Source of the DNA: Gari tellinella
Taxonomy: Eukaryota; Mollusca; Bivalvia; Cardiida; Psammobiidae
Length of the DNA stretch: 64,000 bases
Assembly (NCBI GenBank): GCA_922989275.2
Contig: OV277871.1
Span: 61,153,848-61,217,847 of the forward strand
Reading direction: 5' to 3'
The position numbers and the translations under genes were made by a program. Position 1 is the first letter of the stretch. Each line of letters opens with the position of its first letter. Under the pieces are notes generated by a model that was not told the origin of the DNA, did no database searches, and saw nothing but the letters and a program-made list of their open reading frames with translations. Shown one piece after another: positions 35,167 to 46,357 of the stretch.

Positions 35167-36342
35167 GTCTAGGGCTTTGTACCCAATCAGAAGGAAGGAA
35201 TTTACTTTGCAGTATAATATTTTGAGATCTAAATGTATTTAATTTATCTCGCTTTTTATGTACATTAATGTAATTTCATGTGAGGCGCTTTTGAACGCAC
35301 AACCCATGTGTGAAAAGAGAGCTATATAAATATTGTATAATAATAATAACTCGTTCATAAATCGATATAATATTTTACAGAAAGCATACAAGTTTAATGA
35401 AGAACCCTAAAATCCGTTTGACCATAATATTTTGTTTTTGTGATTACACACGGCAGATTTTTGCAAGTTCTAAACAATCGTGCAACTGTTTTATTCTTTA
35501 CCTGTATACGTATCAGTTGTCCCAGGAACCAACTAAGTTATTATATTTATTTTTTAATGATTTTTTTTTATAATTTTGCCGGTCATTTGAGTGTATTTCA
35601 ACATGCTGGTCAGTGCATATGACATGTTATGAAACGCTACACATGTTTAATTTATATTACACGTCGTCAGATTATTCTTGTCAATCATTTTAATTTACGC
35701 TGTTTATTTAATATCTATGTTGGAAAAATATTTTATTTTTGTTTTAAAACAGAACATTTATCCCGACATTGCCAAGTTATTTTCAATTACATAGAAATGC
35801 CATTTATATGTTAGATCTACGGGGCTTTGTCCACTATTTAATAACCGATAAAACAAAATTACATTACATTACAGACAAAAAAGAAATCAAAATAAAATAG
35901 TGTGCTTTTTGACTCGGTATCAAAGGCATAAAATGTTGATAGACGTCAAATCACTTTACAGTGACAACTAGGTGCGCCAAGTGTAAAGAAAAATCGATAT
36001 CATGGGCAAACGGGCCTTCGATTGATCCCTTAAAAATGCTCATATCTTAAAAACTGCTGAGTATTTTTAGAACAAATTTGGGCGACATATGGCAAAATGT
36101 CGTTTCTACCTATTTATGCACATACTATTTATTTATCGATATTGATAGGAAATGGATATATTGCATACTTGACCAATGGTTCCGGGTTGTTTTTGTTTTT
36201 TTTGGAACACCCTGTATAAGTGTTTCCGGTGTAACGAAGTATTTTGACCCACATCGAAAAATGACCCCCGGTCAAAATTCAATGACGTAGAATGACCCCC
36301 ATCGTTTTTCTAAATCGTACAATGAGCACCCGGTCATAATTC
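35167..36342. other. AT-rich spacer; possible LINE 3' tail
   Basis: 35180-35350 has a GGCGCTTTTGAACGCAC...GAGCTATATAAATATTGTA stretch ending in a (TAA)n run. This looks like the 3' end of a CR1/L2-type LINE, but no coding part is present. The remainder, to the GACGTC at 36343, shows no gene. Confidence 0.4.
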
Positions 36343-37085
36343 GACGTCTGTAGCGGCCCTATATGTAACTAGGCCCCAAATGTAACTACGCGGCCCTACT
36401 TGTAACTAAACGGCCCTAAATGTAACTAAACGTCGAAATGACGTCGAAAAAAAAAGTGGCCCTATTTGTAACAAAAAACGGCCCTATATGTAACTCCGGC
36501 CCTATATGTAACTACGCGGCCCTAAATGTAACTAGGACCAATGACTGCAAGTACCAAATATTTAAGATGATATTTTTGTTGGTATAATCATCATCACCAC
36601 CATCATCATAATCAACACCATCTTTATTTAAAGTCCTTGCGTCCACCTGTCCGTCTGTCTGTCTGTCAAAACTTTTGATATGTCACGATAAATCAAGTTC
36701 TTTACATATTAAGTATGTACACTTGGTAAACTTAAAGCGTTGGGATTGAATCTGATCATTATGTCAACAGTTACTTGCCTAGATTTATAAAAAAATATAT
36801 ATTTTGATAGAAAGTATAGTTTGGTAATGGGTAAACTCGGAATAGACCATAAAGAGTTATTGCCCCTAATTTGTTATAAAATGCTTTATTCTCATGTCTT
36901 TGGTGATATTTTAGGTTGATTAATATTGACAAGACGCGTTTTAGCTCGAATACTGAAGAAATTAATTGTTAATTGATGATCAATTAATTAGCTCTGAACT
37001 TAATTAATTGGCTGACAGATAAGTACACTCAAGCTCTAGAGACTGTATTTGCTGACCGGTTTTTATTTGATTGAATTTGTTTATT

Positions 37086-37262
37086 AATCATGTGACGCCC
37101 AGCTAATTATAGGTGAAGGGAGACCCCAGAAGCCCTTTATAAACTGTTTCAGGCACAAATCGGCAACAGAGTAGAACCACCGACCTTCCGCAAGCTACAC
37201 CAAAGGCTTCCCCAAATTAAAAATCCGAATGCCCAGACTGGGATTCGAACTAATCTAACCGG
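37086..37262 (-). mobile_element. tRNA-derived SINE relic in copy 2
   Basis: On the minus strand AGTTCGAATCCC is a good RNA polymerase III B box (37240-37251). It is followed by GCTTGCGGAAGGTCGGTGGT, GTGCCTGAAAC and CTTCTGGGGTCTCCCTTCACC, a pattern I recognise from bivalve SINEs. The same relic is at the matching place in copy 3. Confidence 0.6.
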
Positions 37263-37857
37263 TTTTGAGGATAATTGCTGTCTTCACGTATGTTACGAAG
37301 ACGCATGAACTATTTTTGTAAATACAGAACATATTATATAGGTGACCTGGACTCTGATTGACAGACGGATGATCCACAATATTATATTATCGAAACGGGA
37401 ACGGTCTAGCTTATTGTAGCTTGATAGGTCCATCAATCGGACACAAACTTACCACTAGGATTTATTGTCAAAAGTGTTATATGTATATATAGAGTTTTGT
37501 AACCACTAGAATCTGTAAAGTTTACGTGAAATAAAATACTGTTCGCTTCTGTTCTGTTCTGTATTATAGCGACTGAATTTGATATTTGCTATGTTGACTT
37601 AAGTTAACAAGACGGATCAATACTGTTGGATGAGTATGTACATACTTATCAGGTGATATAGGCCCTGATCATCTTTAGAAGCTGTATGTATCAACAAATT
37701 TTTTTATATTTCTTAAATGACCTTATATTAACCCATTACAACATAAATATACTCGTTTACGCCTAAAATTGATTTCTCCACCGAAGGAAATCGTTCCGCT
37801 TGATACAGTTATGAAAATGAACTATGAGACATATTTTCTACAGCGTAGAAGAAGGAA

Positions 37858-37932
37858 ACTTAAAGCAGGCTGAAATAAAGCAGAATTCACCTTAAGACGC
37901 ATTCTGCTTTATTTCCAATCTGCTTTAAGTGA
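37858..37932. repeat. Hairpin of the AAAGCAGGCTGAAAG family
   Basis: TTAAAGCAGGCTGAAATAAA and GCAGAAT pair with ATTCTGC and TTTATTTCCAATCTGCTTTAA. Second close member of the family seen at 31570. Confidence 0.75.
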
Positions 37933-38131
37933 TCACCTTCCTTAAAAACTAAAATTATGGGGTTAAAGGCAAATATGGATAAAACTGACTTCGTGTCAAT
38001 GGCTCGTATCCTGATTAGATACCGAATTACAAAGCTTCTCATCCCGCTCAAACCTGTTACATTCTGTAAATACATCCAGTGTTAGGGAGGTCCACGGGTT
38101 ACCTAAAAAGTGTCAACTGCATTCTCTCTTT

Positions 38132-38912
38132 ATTTATCTCTCTCTATATATATATATACATTGTATATATATATATATCTTTATCTGTCTATCTGTCTAT
38201 CTCTATAATAATATAATTATATCCAGTTCTTGTCTCCCTGTCTGTCTCTCTCTCTGTATGTCTCTTTTTATGTATATGTCTCTATCTCTGTTTATCTGTG
38301 TGTATCTTTCTCTCTCTGTGTCTCTATCTGTATGTCTGTTTGTGTGTCTGTATCTATGTCTCTCTCTGTCTCCATATATCTCTCACTGGCTCTCTCACTC
38401 TCTACCTGTCAGTATTTCTGTCTGTCTCATTCTCTGTCTCGTTGTCTCTGTCAGTCTCTGACTGTCTATCTCTATGTATGTCTACTGTCTGTCTTTGTTT
38501 CTGTGTCTCTGTCTGTTTTTCTCTCTGTCTTTATGTCTGTCTCTGTGTCTCCCAATGTCTGTCTCTATGTCTGGCTCTGTATTTCTGTATTGCTGTCTCT
38601 CTCCCTATACTCTCTCTCTTTCTCTGTCTCTATATCTCTCCGTCGTTCTCTCTCATTTAGTGTTTGTTTTTTGGTTCTCTCTGTCTCTCTGTGTCCGTCT
38701 ATCTGTCTGTCTATGTACCCGGTATATGTCTCTCTTTCTCTGTTTTTTTCTTACTGTCTCTCTCTCTCACTGTTTCTACGCCTCTTTCCGTCTCTGATTG
38801 TCTCTGTCTGTTTCTCTCTCTGTATATATCTCTATGTCTGTCTCTAACTGTCTGTCTGTCTCTCTTCCTGTCTCTGTATCCGTATCTCTGTCTCTGTTTG
38901 TCTCTGTCTCTG
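38132..38912 (+). repeat. Pyrimidine-rich microsatellite, ~0.75 kb
   Basis: TA-repeats (38145-38185) followed by irregular (TC)n/(TCTG)n-type sequence to about 38912. Almost pure C/T on the plus strand apart from spaced G and A. Open frames through it are low-complexity Ser/Leu/Cys/Val strings and not genes. Confidence 0.92.
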
Positions 38913-40118
38913 GTATGGGGACATGTACACAGGCATCCTTTATAATCTCAGAGAGAATGTCATTTGCGGACGTGTCCCCACTTCTATACGGGAAACATAA
39001 TAGAACAGTATGCTTTTTTGTTAACCCTTAACCGGATAAACACATACATGAATCTTTAATTCCCTATGAAAGAAAATATAATCCACCTTAAAAATCACGA
39101 ATTTGCAACATAAATAGTTCCACATCTTAAGGAGCGTTCTGCGGAAGGAAACCGGACGAACGGACGGACAAACTTCAAATAGTATCTCTCTGCCTTTCGG
39201 GGAGGGGGGGGGGGGGGGGTAATAATAATCGCAATCATCATCATTGTTATTTTTGTTATGCAAATCAGCATCACAATCATAACCATTTTCACAATCATCA
39301 TCATCATTATCAGCATAGGTAGGTACTTAGGTTTAGATGCAAATAAAAGACACAAAACCTTAATGTCATTTTCATATTTTATTGAACTTACTAAAACTTG
39401 TCAAACACTATGCACTACTATCATCAGGCTCTATTTGGCCACTTGCTAGTCAAACCAGGATTGTTTCATAATAAATGCAACTTGATCATAAACTTTAATA
39501 ATATAAGCGCAAAATGCATGTTTGACAAATCATTAGAAAGAGCAATTCATTGCATACACCATGGTATAATGCACGGTAACATAACATAACTAGATAAGTC
39601 GCCACACTGACTAACTGACCCTTAGTCAAGGGCACTGGACCATTTTGGTTTATTAATGAGGTAAACTATCGAACTAATTTTGATACTATCATTACTATAT
39701 TGAAATAATTTTATGAAACTTTCGGTCAAATAAAATCAGATAATTATGCACATACTACGCAGTTTAAGAATATATCATTTTATAGAAAGACAAAAATATA
39801 TCTAGTGTTTAACTCGTACTGAAAATATCATAAAAATAACACTCCTGTTATGTTCAAGAGTGAAACACATTTTGTTAAATCAAATCAGGCTATAATTGAA
39901 GCAATTGAAGAAGATGTTCATGTTTTAAAACCAATTTATATATATATATCTACATGTATACGGATCAGGAAAACTTTCATAATGTTTGAAAATTCATGTC
40001 ATTTTCTTTCATTAGCAAAATTAGACCTATCACAAATGGTGATTCATACCAAAAGTAGTGTCTTGTGTAAACTTAAGTGCCCCCTAACTTGGAATAAAAT
40101 TACAAAGGACAACAACCT
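38913..40118. other. Copy 2 interior, no gene seen
   Basis: Includes a run of about 18 G at 39203-39220 and a degenerate (ATCATC)n region at 39230-39320. Positions 39330-39480 share AGATGCAAATAAAAGACA and CATCAGGCTCTANTTGGCCA with 28445-28575 of copy 1, again pointing to common internal ancestry. No credible reading frame. Confidence 0.5.
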
Positions 40119-41630
40119 AGAAAATAGCTCTTATTATTTGGAAGTTATGTTCTGGACAAGCCTAAATTGGATAAAAAATATAACAACAAAGGGAAAATCT
40201 CCAAAAACATGGATGACATAGTAATGGTTCTTATGCACTGCACTCCTGGTAAATGAGATCTATCTGTGTATGAAATTATAAGTCAATAGCTCTTATACTT
40301 TGGAATTTATGCTCCGGACAAGCCTAAATTGGATAAAAATATAACAACAAAGGGAAATAATTCCAAACATATAGATGACAGAGTAACGGTTTTTGCGCAC
40401 TGCACTCCTAGTCACTGAGATCTATCTGTATATACATTGTGTAGTTTGAAGTCAATAGCTCTTATTTTTTCGAAGTTATGCTCCGGATAAGCCTAAATTG
40501 GGTAAAAATATAACAACAACGGGCAATAACTCCAAAAATACTGATGACAGAGTTAATGTTCTTGCGCATTGCACTCCTTGTCAATGAGATCTAACTATAT
40601 ATAGGACAATGAAATCAATAGCTCTTATTCATTTAAAGTTATGCTCCGGACAGGCCTAAATTGGGTAAAATTTAACAACAAAGGGCAATAACTCCAAAAA
40701 TACTGATGACAGAGTTATGGCTCTTGTGCACTACACCCCTTAGCAATATGATCTATCCGTATATGAAGTTTGAAGTCAATACCTCTTATACTTTGGAAGT
40801 TATACTCCGGACAAGTCTAAATTGGATAAAACTATAACAACAAAGGGAAATAACTCCAAAAATACTGATGATAGGGTAACAGTTCTTGCGCACTGCACTC
40901 TTGTTCAATGGGATCCATTTTTATTATATACCTACCAATGTTCTGCCCGAAATATTTCCGTATTTTATCGAACAAATACACCTTGACGGATTGAAAATTC
41001 CGTATTACCCATGTACCTTGTGTAATGGGAAAAGAACGTTTACTGTGTAGTCGGAAGTTCGGAACTACTTTACACACTACAGGGGCATAGAAAATAGCTC
41101 GAAACATTTCTATCGTTTTTTATTTTATTATTATTATTATATGAGGTATATAATAAAAGGAACATTACTATACTTTGCATATCTTATGCACCGGATCACT
41201 CTCGGATTACTCCAAAAATACTGATGATAGGGTAACGGTTCTTGCGCACTGCACTCTTGGTCAATGGGATCTATTTGTATATGAAGTTTAAGGTCAATAG
41301 CTCTTATTCTTTGGGAGTTATGCTCCGGACAAGCCTAAATTCGGTAAAGCTACATGTATAACAACAAAGGAAAATGACTCCAAAATTACTGATGATAGCG
41401 TTATGGTTCCTTTTCACTGCACACCTAGTCAATGAGATCTATCTGTATATGAAATTTGGAGTCAATAGCTCTTATAATTTTAAAGTTATGTTCCTGAAAA
41501 GCCTAAATGGGGTAAAAATATAACAACAAAGGGCAATAACTCCAAAAATAGAGTTATGATTCTTGCTCACTGTACTCCTAGTCAATAAGATCTATCTGTA
41601 TATGAAGTTTGAAGTCAACAGCATACATAT
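40119..41630. repeat. ~165-bp tandem array, about eight units
   Basis: Units carry CAATAGCTCTTAT, GGAAGTTATGCTCCGGACAA, GCCTAAATTGG, AACAACAAAGGG, ACTCCAAAAATACTGATGA and GCGCACTGCACTCC. Spacing between TCCAAAAATA markers at 40531, 40693 and 40855 is 162 bp; others are up to about 169. A non-repeat insert interrupts the array at about 40917-41205. Confidence 0.88.
40917..41205. other. Insert in the ~165-bp array
   Basis: The left part starts with TTATTATATACCT and the right part holds the inverse, AGGTATATAATAA, at 41145-41157, suggesting a small TIR element of about 240 bp. AGGTATATAATAAA also stands beside the hairpin at 45103. Assignment is uncertain. Confidence 0.4.
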
Positions 41631-42339
41631 ACATATACCTAATAGTTAATATGTAAAGAACTTGAGTTATTGTGACATATCAAAAGATTTGACAGACAGA
41701 CAGACGCAAGGACTTTAAATAAAGATGGTGTTGATTATGATGATGGTGGTGATGATGATTATACCAACAAAAGTATCATCTTAAATATTTGGTACTTGCA
41801 GTCATTGGTCCTAGTTACATTTAGGGCCGCGTAGTTACATATAGGGCCGGAGTTACATATAGGGCCGTTTTTTGTTACAAGTAGGGCCACTTTTTTTTCG
41901 ACGTCATTTCGACGTTTAGTTACATTTAGGGCCGTTTAGTTACAAGTAGGGCCGCGTAGTTACATTTGGGCCCTAGTTACATATAGGGCCGCTACAGACG
42001 TCTGTAGCGGCCCTATATGTAACTAGGACCAATGTCAGCAAGTACCAACTATTAAAGGGGAATTATTTTTGTTGTATATCATCATCACTACCATCATCAT
42101 AATCAACACAGTCTTTATTTAAAGTCCTTCCGTCCATATGTGTACTTGGTTTTATGAGTGAAACGCTTTGTTATTGAATCTGATTATTATATCAACAGTT
42201 ATTTGCCCTTGATTTATCATAAAATGCAAATCTTAACCATGGTAACACTTTAGTAACCTAATTAGTTCATAAATCGTCATAATATTTTGAAAGAGCGTAT
42301 AGTTTGATAATGGATCAACTCAGAATAGACCGTTAATAG

Positions 42340-42598
42340 TGATTACAGTGGAGAATCTGTTATTATTTCCCGTTTAAACGCAAACGTACGCAAACGCAAA
42401 GCGCTAAAACGTAGAAAATAACAACTTTTGGACAATTCTGATATTTCATGTTTATCATGGTGGCAAACAGTTTGGAGCCTGATCAGACGCCGGGTTACCC
42501 GGCGTCTGATCTGGCTCCAAACTGATTGCACTGAAAATAATAGTTTTAGCGTAAACGCGTTTATTGGGAAAGAATAACAGATTCTCCACTGTACCCCT
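42340..42598. repeat. Inverted repeat with perfect GC-rich core
   Basis: Outer arms (CAGTGGAGAATCTGTTATT near 42347 and its inverse near 42575-42595) enclose TTTGGAGCC and a perfect stem GATCAGACGCCGGG-TTA-CCCGGCGTCTGATC at 42480-42510. It lies inside copy 3. Confidence 0.85.
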
Positions 42599-42811
42599 GA
42601 TTTGTTATATAACGCTTTATTCTCATGTCTTTGGTGACCAATATTGATAATATTTTATGTTGATCAATATTGACGAGACGTGTTTTAGAATGCTGAAGAA
42701 ATTAATTATTAATTAATAATCAATTAATTAGCTCTGAACTTTGATTGGCTGACGGATAAGTACACTGTATTTGCTGACCGGTTTTGATTTTATTTGATTT
42801 GTATTTCAGTC

Positions 42812-42993
42812 ATATCGTGGCGCTCAGCTAATTACAGGTGGATAGAGACCCCCAGAAACCCTTTATATATATGTACTGTTTCAGGCACAAATCGGCAACT
42901 TGGTAGAGCCACCGACCTTCCGCAAGCTACCCTTAAGGCTTCCCCAATGAAAAATCCGAATGACCAGACTGGGATTTGAACTAATCTAACCGG
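42812..42993 (-). mobile_element. tRNA-derived SINE relic in copy 3
   Basis: Same relic and same relative place as 37086-37262, with a decayed B box (AGTTCAAATCCC on the minus strand). Confidence 0.55.
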
Positions 42994-43699
42994 TTTTGAG
43001 GATATTTGCTGCCTTAAATTGTGTTACTAAAACGCACGAACCCTTTTTGTAAATATGGAACATATTATATAGGTGACCTGGACTCTGATTGACGGACGAA
43101 TGATCCACAATATAATATTATAGCGACTGAATTTGATATTTGTTATGTTGACTTAAATTAACAATACAGGTCAATACTGAAGTTGAATGACTATGCACAT
43201 ACTTATCAGGTGATATAGACTCTGATCATCTTTGGAAGCTGTTATAATCGACCATTTTTTATATTTCTTAAATGACCTTAAATTAACCCATTACCACATA
43301 AATACACTCGTTTGCGCCTTCAATTTATTCCTCCACTTCAGGAAATCGTTCCACTTTATACAGTTATGAATAATTATGAACTAACAGACAATGGGGTTAA
43401 GGGCAAATATGGATGAAATTGACAATTCACGTGTCAAATAGCTCGGATCCTGATGAGATACCTAGTTATAAAGTTTTTCATCCGGCTCAAACCTGTTACC
43501 TCACTGTAAATGCATTCGGAGTTAGGGCCGGAGTTACATATAGGGCCGTTTTTTGTTACAAGTAGGGCCACTTTTTTTTCGACGTCATTTCGACGTTTAG
43601 TTACATTTAGGGCCGTTTAGTTACAAGTAGGGCCGCGTAGTTACATTTGGGTCCTAGTTACATATAGGGCCGCTACAGACGTCGATTATTTTAACCCGT

Positions 43700-44310
43700 T
43701 TGGATCCCCAAGTTTATATCAAACACATTTTCATGACAGTTTGCCGTACAATGACGTCAAGATTTATTTATTTGATGTCATCGGAATAACGTCAAAAAAA
43801 AGAAATTATCAAGTGCTAATTATGCTTTTCGGTAGATTACTAGGAAATAGCAGTGAAATATCACTTTAAAATATTCAATGTTTCAAGCAGTGGGTCGCGC
43901 TTCTTTTATGAATTCCCCCCGTAGGGTTCCCAAAAAATCGTAGTCAATCGTGGGTTATCATTTAATTCTGACGAACCACTCAACGGAAGAACACGAATCC
44001 AAGATCGGAAGTAACGACGTTGTTCCGATGACGTCAAATCAATAAATCAGTGACGTCATTACACGGCAAACTGTCACGACAATGGAAGAACACGAATCCA
44101 AGATCTGAAGTAACGACGTTGTTCCGATGACGTCAAATCAATAAATCAGTGACGTCATTGTACGGCAAACTGTCACGACAATGGAAGAACACGAATCCAA
44201 GATCGGAAGTAACGACGTTATTCCGATGACGTCAAATCAATAAATCAGTGACGTCATTGTACGGCAAACTGTCACGGAAATGTTTTCGATATACATTTTG
44301 GGCTCCACAC
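43700..44310. mobile_element. Foldback element with a triplicated 99-bp arm
   Basis: The left arm (about 43704-43800) is inverse to the right part (about 44200-44307). Both contain TGACAGTTTGCCGTACAATG and GGAATAACGTC. The right arm's unit is repeated three times with an exact 99-bp period (ACACGAATCC at 43991, 44090, 44189). Each unit carries two perfect TGACGTCA palindromes. No gene is present. Confidence 0.8.
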
Positions 44311-44392
44311 TTGATAAGTAATGTATTTTCGCTTTCAAATGTCGAACAATTTCGTTTAAAATGTGGCTTAAAAGCATAAATAAAAACAGATA

Positions 44393-44535
44393 TCACCACA
44401 GTGTGTGATGCGGGGTCTTGTATCGTTCGAGTTGGTTGTGTAATCCAGATCTTACGAGAGGCGTAGCCTCGAGTGTGATCTGGATTACACAACCAACGAG
44501 AACTGATACGAGACACCGGATCACACATTTTGGTG
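44393..44535. repeat. Palindromic hairpin element
   Basis: CACCACAGTGTGTGATGC... and GAGTTGGTTGTGTAATCCAG pair with CTGGATTACACAACCAACGAG... and ATCACACATTTTGGTG, arms of about 55 nt. The tip, read on the minus strand, is CTCG-AGGCTACGCCT-CTCG. Confidence 0.85.
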
Positions 44536-45102
44536 ATATTCCTTTTATAATATACCTAAATTGTTTGGTTCTAGATCTATATGTTGTTCAACCGAATAAT
44601 CAAATATACGCATACATGTAGGCCCCTAAAATGTCAAAAATGCTGCGTCATGTGCAATCTTAAACTATTAATGGAAGGCATGTGACCACCAATTTTTTAA
44701 TGACGTATTACTTTGTTATCGATTGAATCCGTTATTTAAGCGGTGGCGTTTTGCAAATAACGGTTATTTAAACGTTTTTGAGTATGAGTTGAACTGTTTT
44801 AAGCTTTATCCTTTGGAGGAAAACATTAGTAAAAGTAGCATTTGAGTGGTTTTCACGCTTAAAATTGAAATGAACTGTTCAAAGTTGATCAACGCTTAGT
44901 TTCAATTTTTTTAAATAGCATCGGAACCTGGAATTCCGAAACGTCATGCGCAACGCTTCTTTATATAAATAAATCGTGAACAACTTGTGTGCATAAAAGC
45001 AGTGACGTCAACATTGTGTAGCATATATGCCATCTGATAAGGACCATCTGATACGGAAAAAGATTGTTGGGCTTGTATTCGCTTGTTTTTAGAAGAGGTA
45101 TA
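44536..45102. other. Spacer between hairpins
   Basis: No gene. It begins near TTATAATATACCT and ends near AGGTATATAATAA, which are inverse to each other, so it may itself be a small TIR element of about 570 bp; weak evidence. Confidence 0.3.
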
Positions 45103-45277
45103 TAATAAATAGAATAACTGTATTTTTCGGTGTAAGATTGAATTTAATCCATTTCGTGAACATCAGACTATTATGCTTTCACTCGTGGCTTCGCCACTTG
45201 TCAAAATATAACTTCTGCTGTTCACTTAATAGATTAAATTTCGATCTTACACTGAAAAAACAGTTGTCCTCTATATA
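45103..45277. repeat. Palindromic hairpin, family I member 1
   Basis: GAATAACTGTATTTTTCGGT and TGTAAGAT... pair with ATCTTACACTGAAAAAACAG. Inner arms are TTTAATCCATTTCGTGAACA and TGTTCACTTAATAGATTAAA. The tip is CTCG-TGGCTTCGCCA-CTTG (45182-45200). A second member is at 46203-46357. Confidence 0.85.
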
Positions 45278-45719
45278 ATCCACTGCTACTTCCTAGTAAT
45301 CCATCGAAAAGCATAAATAATAATAATAATGTCCACTGACAGACGACTCCCACATATACACGATTTTCCCCACAGGGTATGTTTCTGCACAATGGCACAC
45401 TGACTCTCTGGTGTGTGTTGCTAAACGGTAGGCGACAATAAGTGAACGATGCGTGGCGTCAACATCCTGAAAATTTAATGATTACTTCACTTGGTATCAT
45501 ATACACTTACTTAATAAGTGTGCACTTTTCTTTTCACTATACATGTATATCTTTTATTTATGAGAATTTCTGAACAATTTTAGATAAGTAAACTCCTTAC
45601 TTCTGATTGGGTACCGAGCCCTAGACGTGATCCCAAGTACCCTGTGAGCTGACAAGGTACGTAGAAAAGCAGATATTTGAATTGGTTGACATGTCCCTGA
45701 GCCTTGCTTTGAAAATAAG

Positions 45720-45881
45720 ATGGCCGACTGCTCGACAAGATTGAGTGCATTCAATCGTGCATCCTCCGTTTTAAGTTCATTTCGGCCAAGAAGTAATTGG
45801 GGATTGGATCTTTCAACTGTCTACGAGCGTGTCCATGTTATGATCAACAACCGTCAGAAATATTACGTCATTTACGCCTAA
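45720..45881 (+). other. Short open frame of 53 codons, doubtful
   Basis: ATG in an AAGATGGCC context opens a frame starting MADCSTRLSAFNRASSVLSS and ending at TAA 45879. It has a mixed composition and no family I recognise. No splice signal or neighbour supports it. It could be the start of a host gene or chance. Confidence 0.15.
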
Positions 45882-45999
45882 CGTCATCTGTTTTGGCGCG
45901 ATGTTTTTAGAATTTGAATCTGTTTAGTATGAGCGCTGTGCACGACAAATTCCGAAATATTTTGTTTGAACACTGAAAACTTTGCAGTATAATAAATTC

Positions 46000-46141
46000 G
46001 TTATACAGTTTCTTCACAGTGTATATGAGTATTTATTCCCGGCTGGTAAAATCATGTAACCCTCGCCTAACGGCTCGGGCAACATGATTTACCTCAGCCG
46101 GGAATAAATCCTCATGTACACTGTGAAGAAACTGTATAACT
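46000..46141. repeat. Palindromic hairpin, family II member 1
   Basis: Arms of about 57 nt: GTTATACAGTTTCTTCACAG... through TTTATTCCCGGCTG pair with CAGCCGGGAATAAATCCTCA... through CTGTATAAC, with only a few mismatches. The tip is CTCG-CCTAACGG-CTCG (46062-46077). Second member at 48050-48190. Confidence 0.9.
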
Positions 46142-46202
46142 AATAGTGTGTTGGTTATTTAACAATTCCGTTTACAAAAGTGGCTTAAAAGCATATTTAA
46201 TA

Positions 46203-46357
46203 TAATAACTGTATTTTTTCAATATAAAATCGAATTTAATCCATTTCATGAAAATCAGACTTATAATTTCACTCGTGGCTTCGCCACTCGCAAAAATATA
46301 ACGTCTGATGTTTATTCAATGGATTAAATTTTATACTGAAAAAACAGTTATTCTCTA
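46203..46357. repeat. Palindromic hairpin, family I member 2
   Basis: Same design as 45103-45277, with TATAAAAT and ATTTTATA in the stem where member 1 has TGTAAGAT and ATCTTACA. The tip is CTCG-TGGCTTCGCCA-CTCG (46272-46290). Confidence 0.88.

Larger units (their letters stand above)
36349..41996. mobile_element. TIR element with GACGTC duplication, copy 2 (5,648 bp)
   Basis: Starts TGTAGCGGCCC and ends GGGCCGCTACA. GACGTC lies at 36343-36348 and 41997-42002. The subrepeat block is as in copy 1; the inverted similarity runs about 360 bp (36349-36715 against 41635-41996). Inside are a SINE relic, a hairpin, a long pyrimidine microsatellite and a ~165-bp tandem array. No transposase frame is seen. 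Confidence 0.9.
42003..43677. mobile_element. TIR element with GACGTC duplication, copy 3 (1,675 bp)
   Basis: Begins TGTAGCGGCCC directly after the GACGTC that ends copy 2, and ends GGGCCGCTACA followed by GACGTC (43678-43683). The left terminal block keeps only one of the subrepeats before AGGACCAATGTCAGCAAGT, while the right block keeps most. The interior matches copies 1 and 2 but is deleted; it holds a SINE relic and an inverted repeat. Confidence 0.9.

Noticed and set aside
37240..37251. tRNA gene suggested by a B-box sequence
   Set aside because: No A box at the right distance and no cloverleaf; the flanks match a SINE body.
38230..38945. 205-codon and overlapping Ser/Leu/Val-rich frames
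   Set aside because: Translation of a pyrimidine-rich microsatellite; low complexity in every frame.
44232..44621. Two similar short frames on opposite strands with WLCNPD-like peptides
   Set aside because: They mirror each other because they lie on the two arms of one palindrome.
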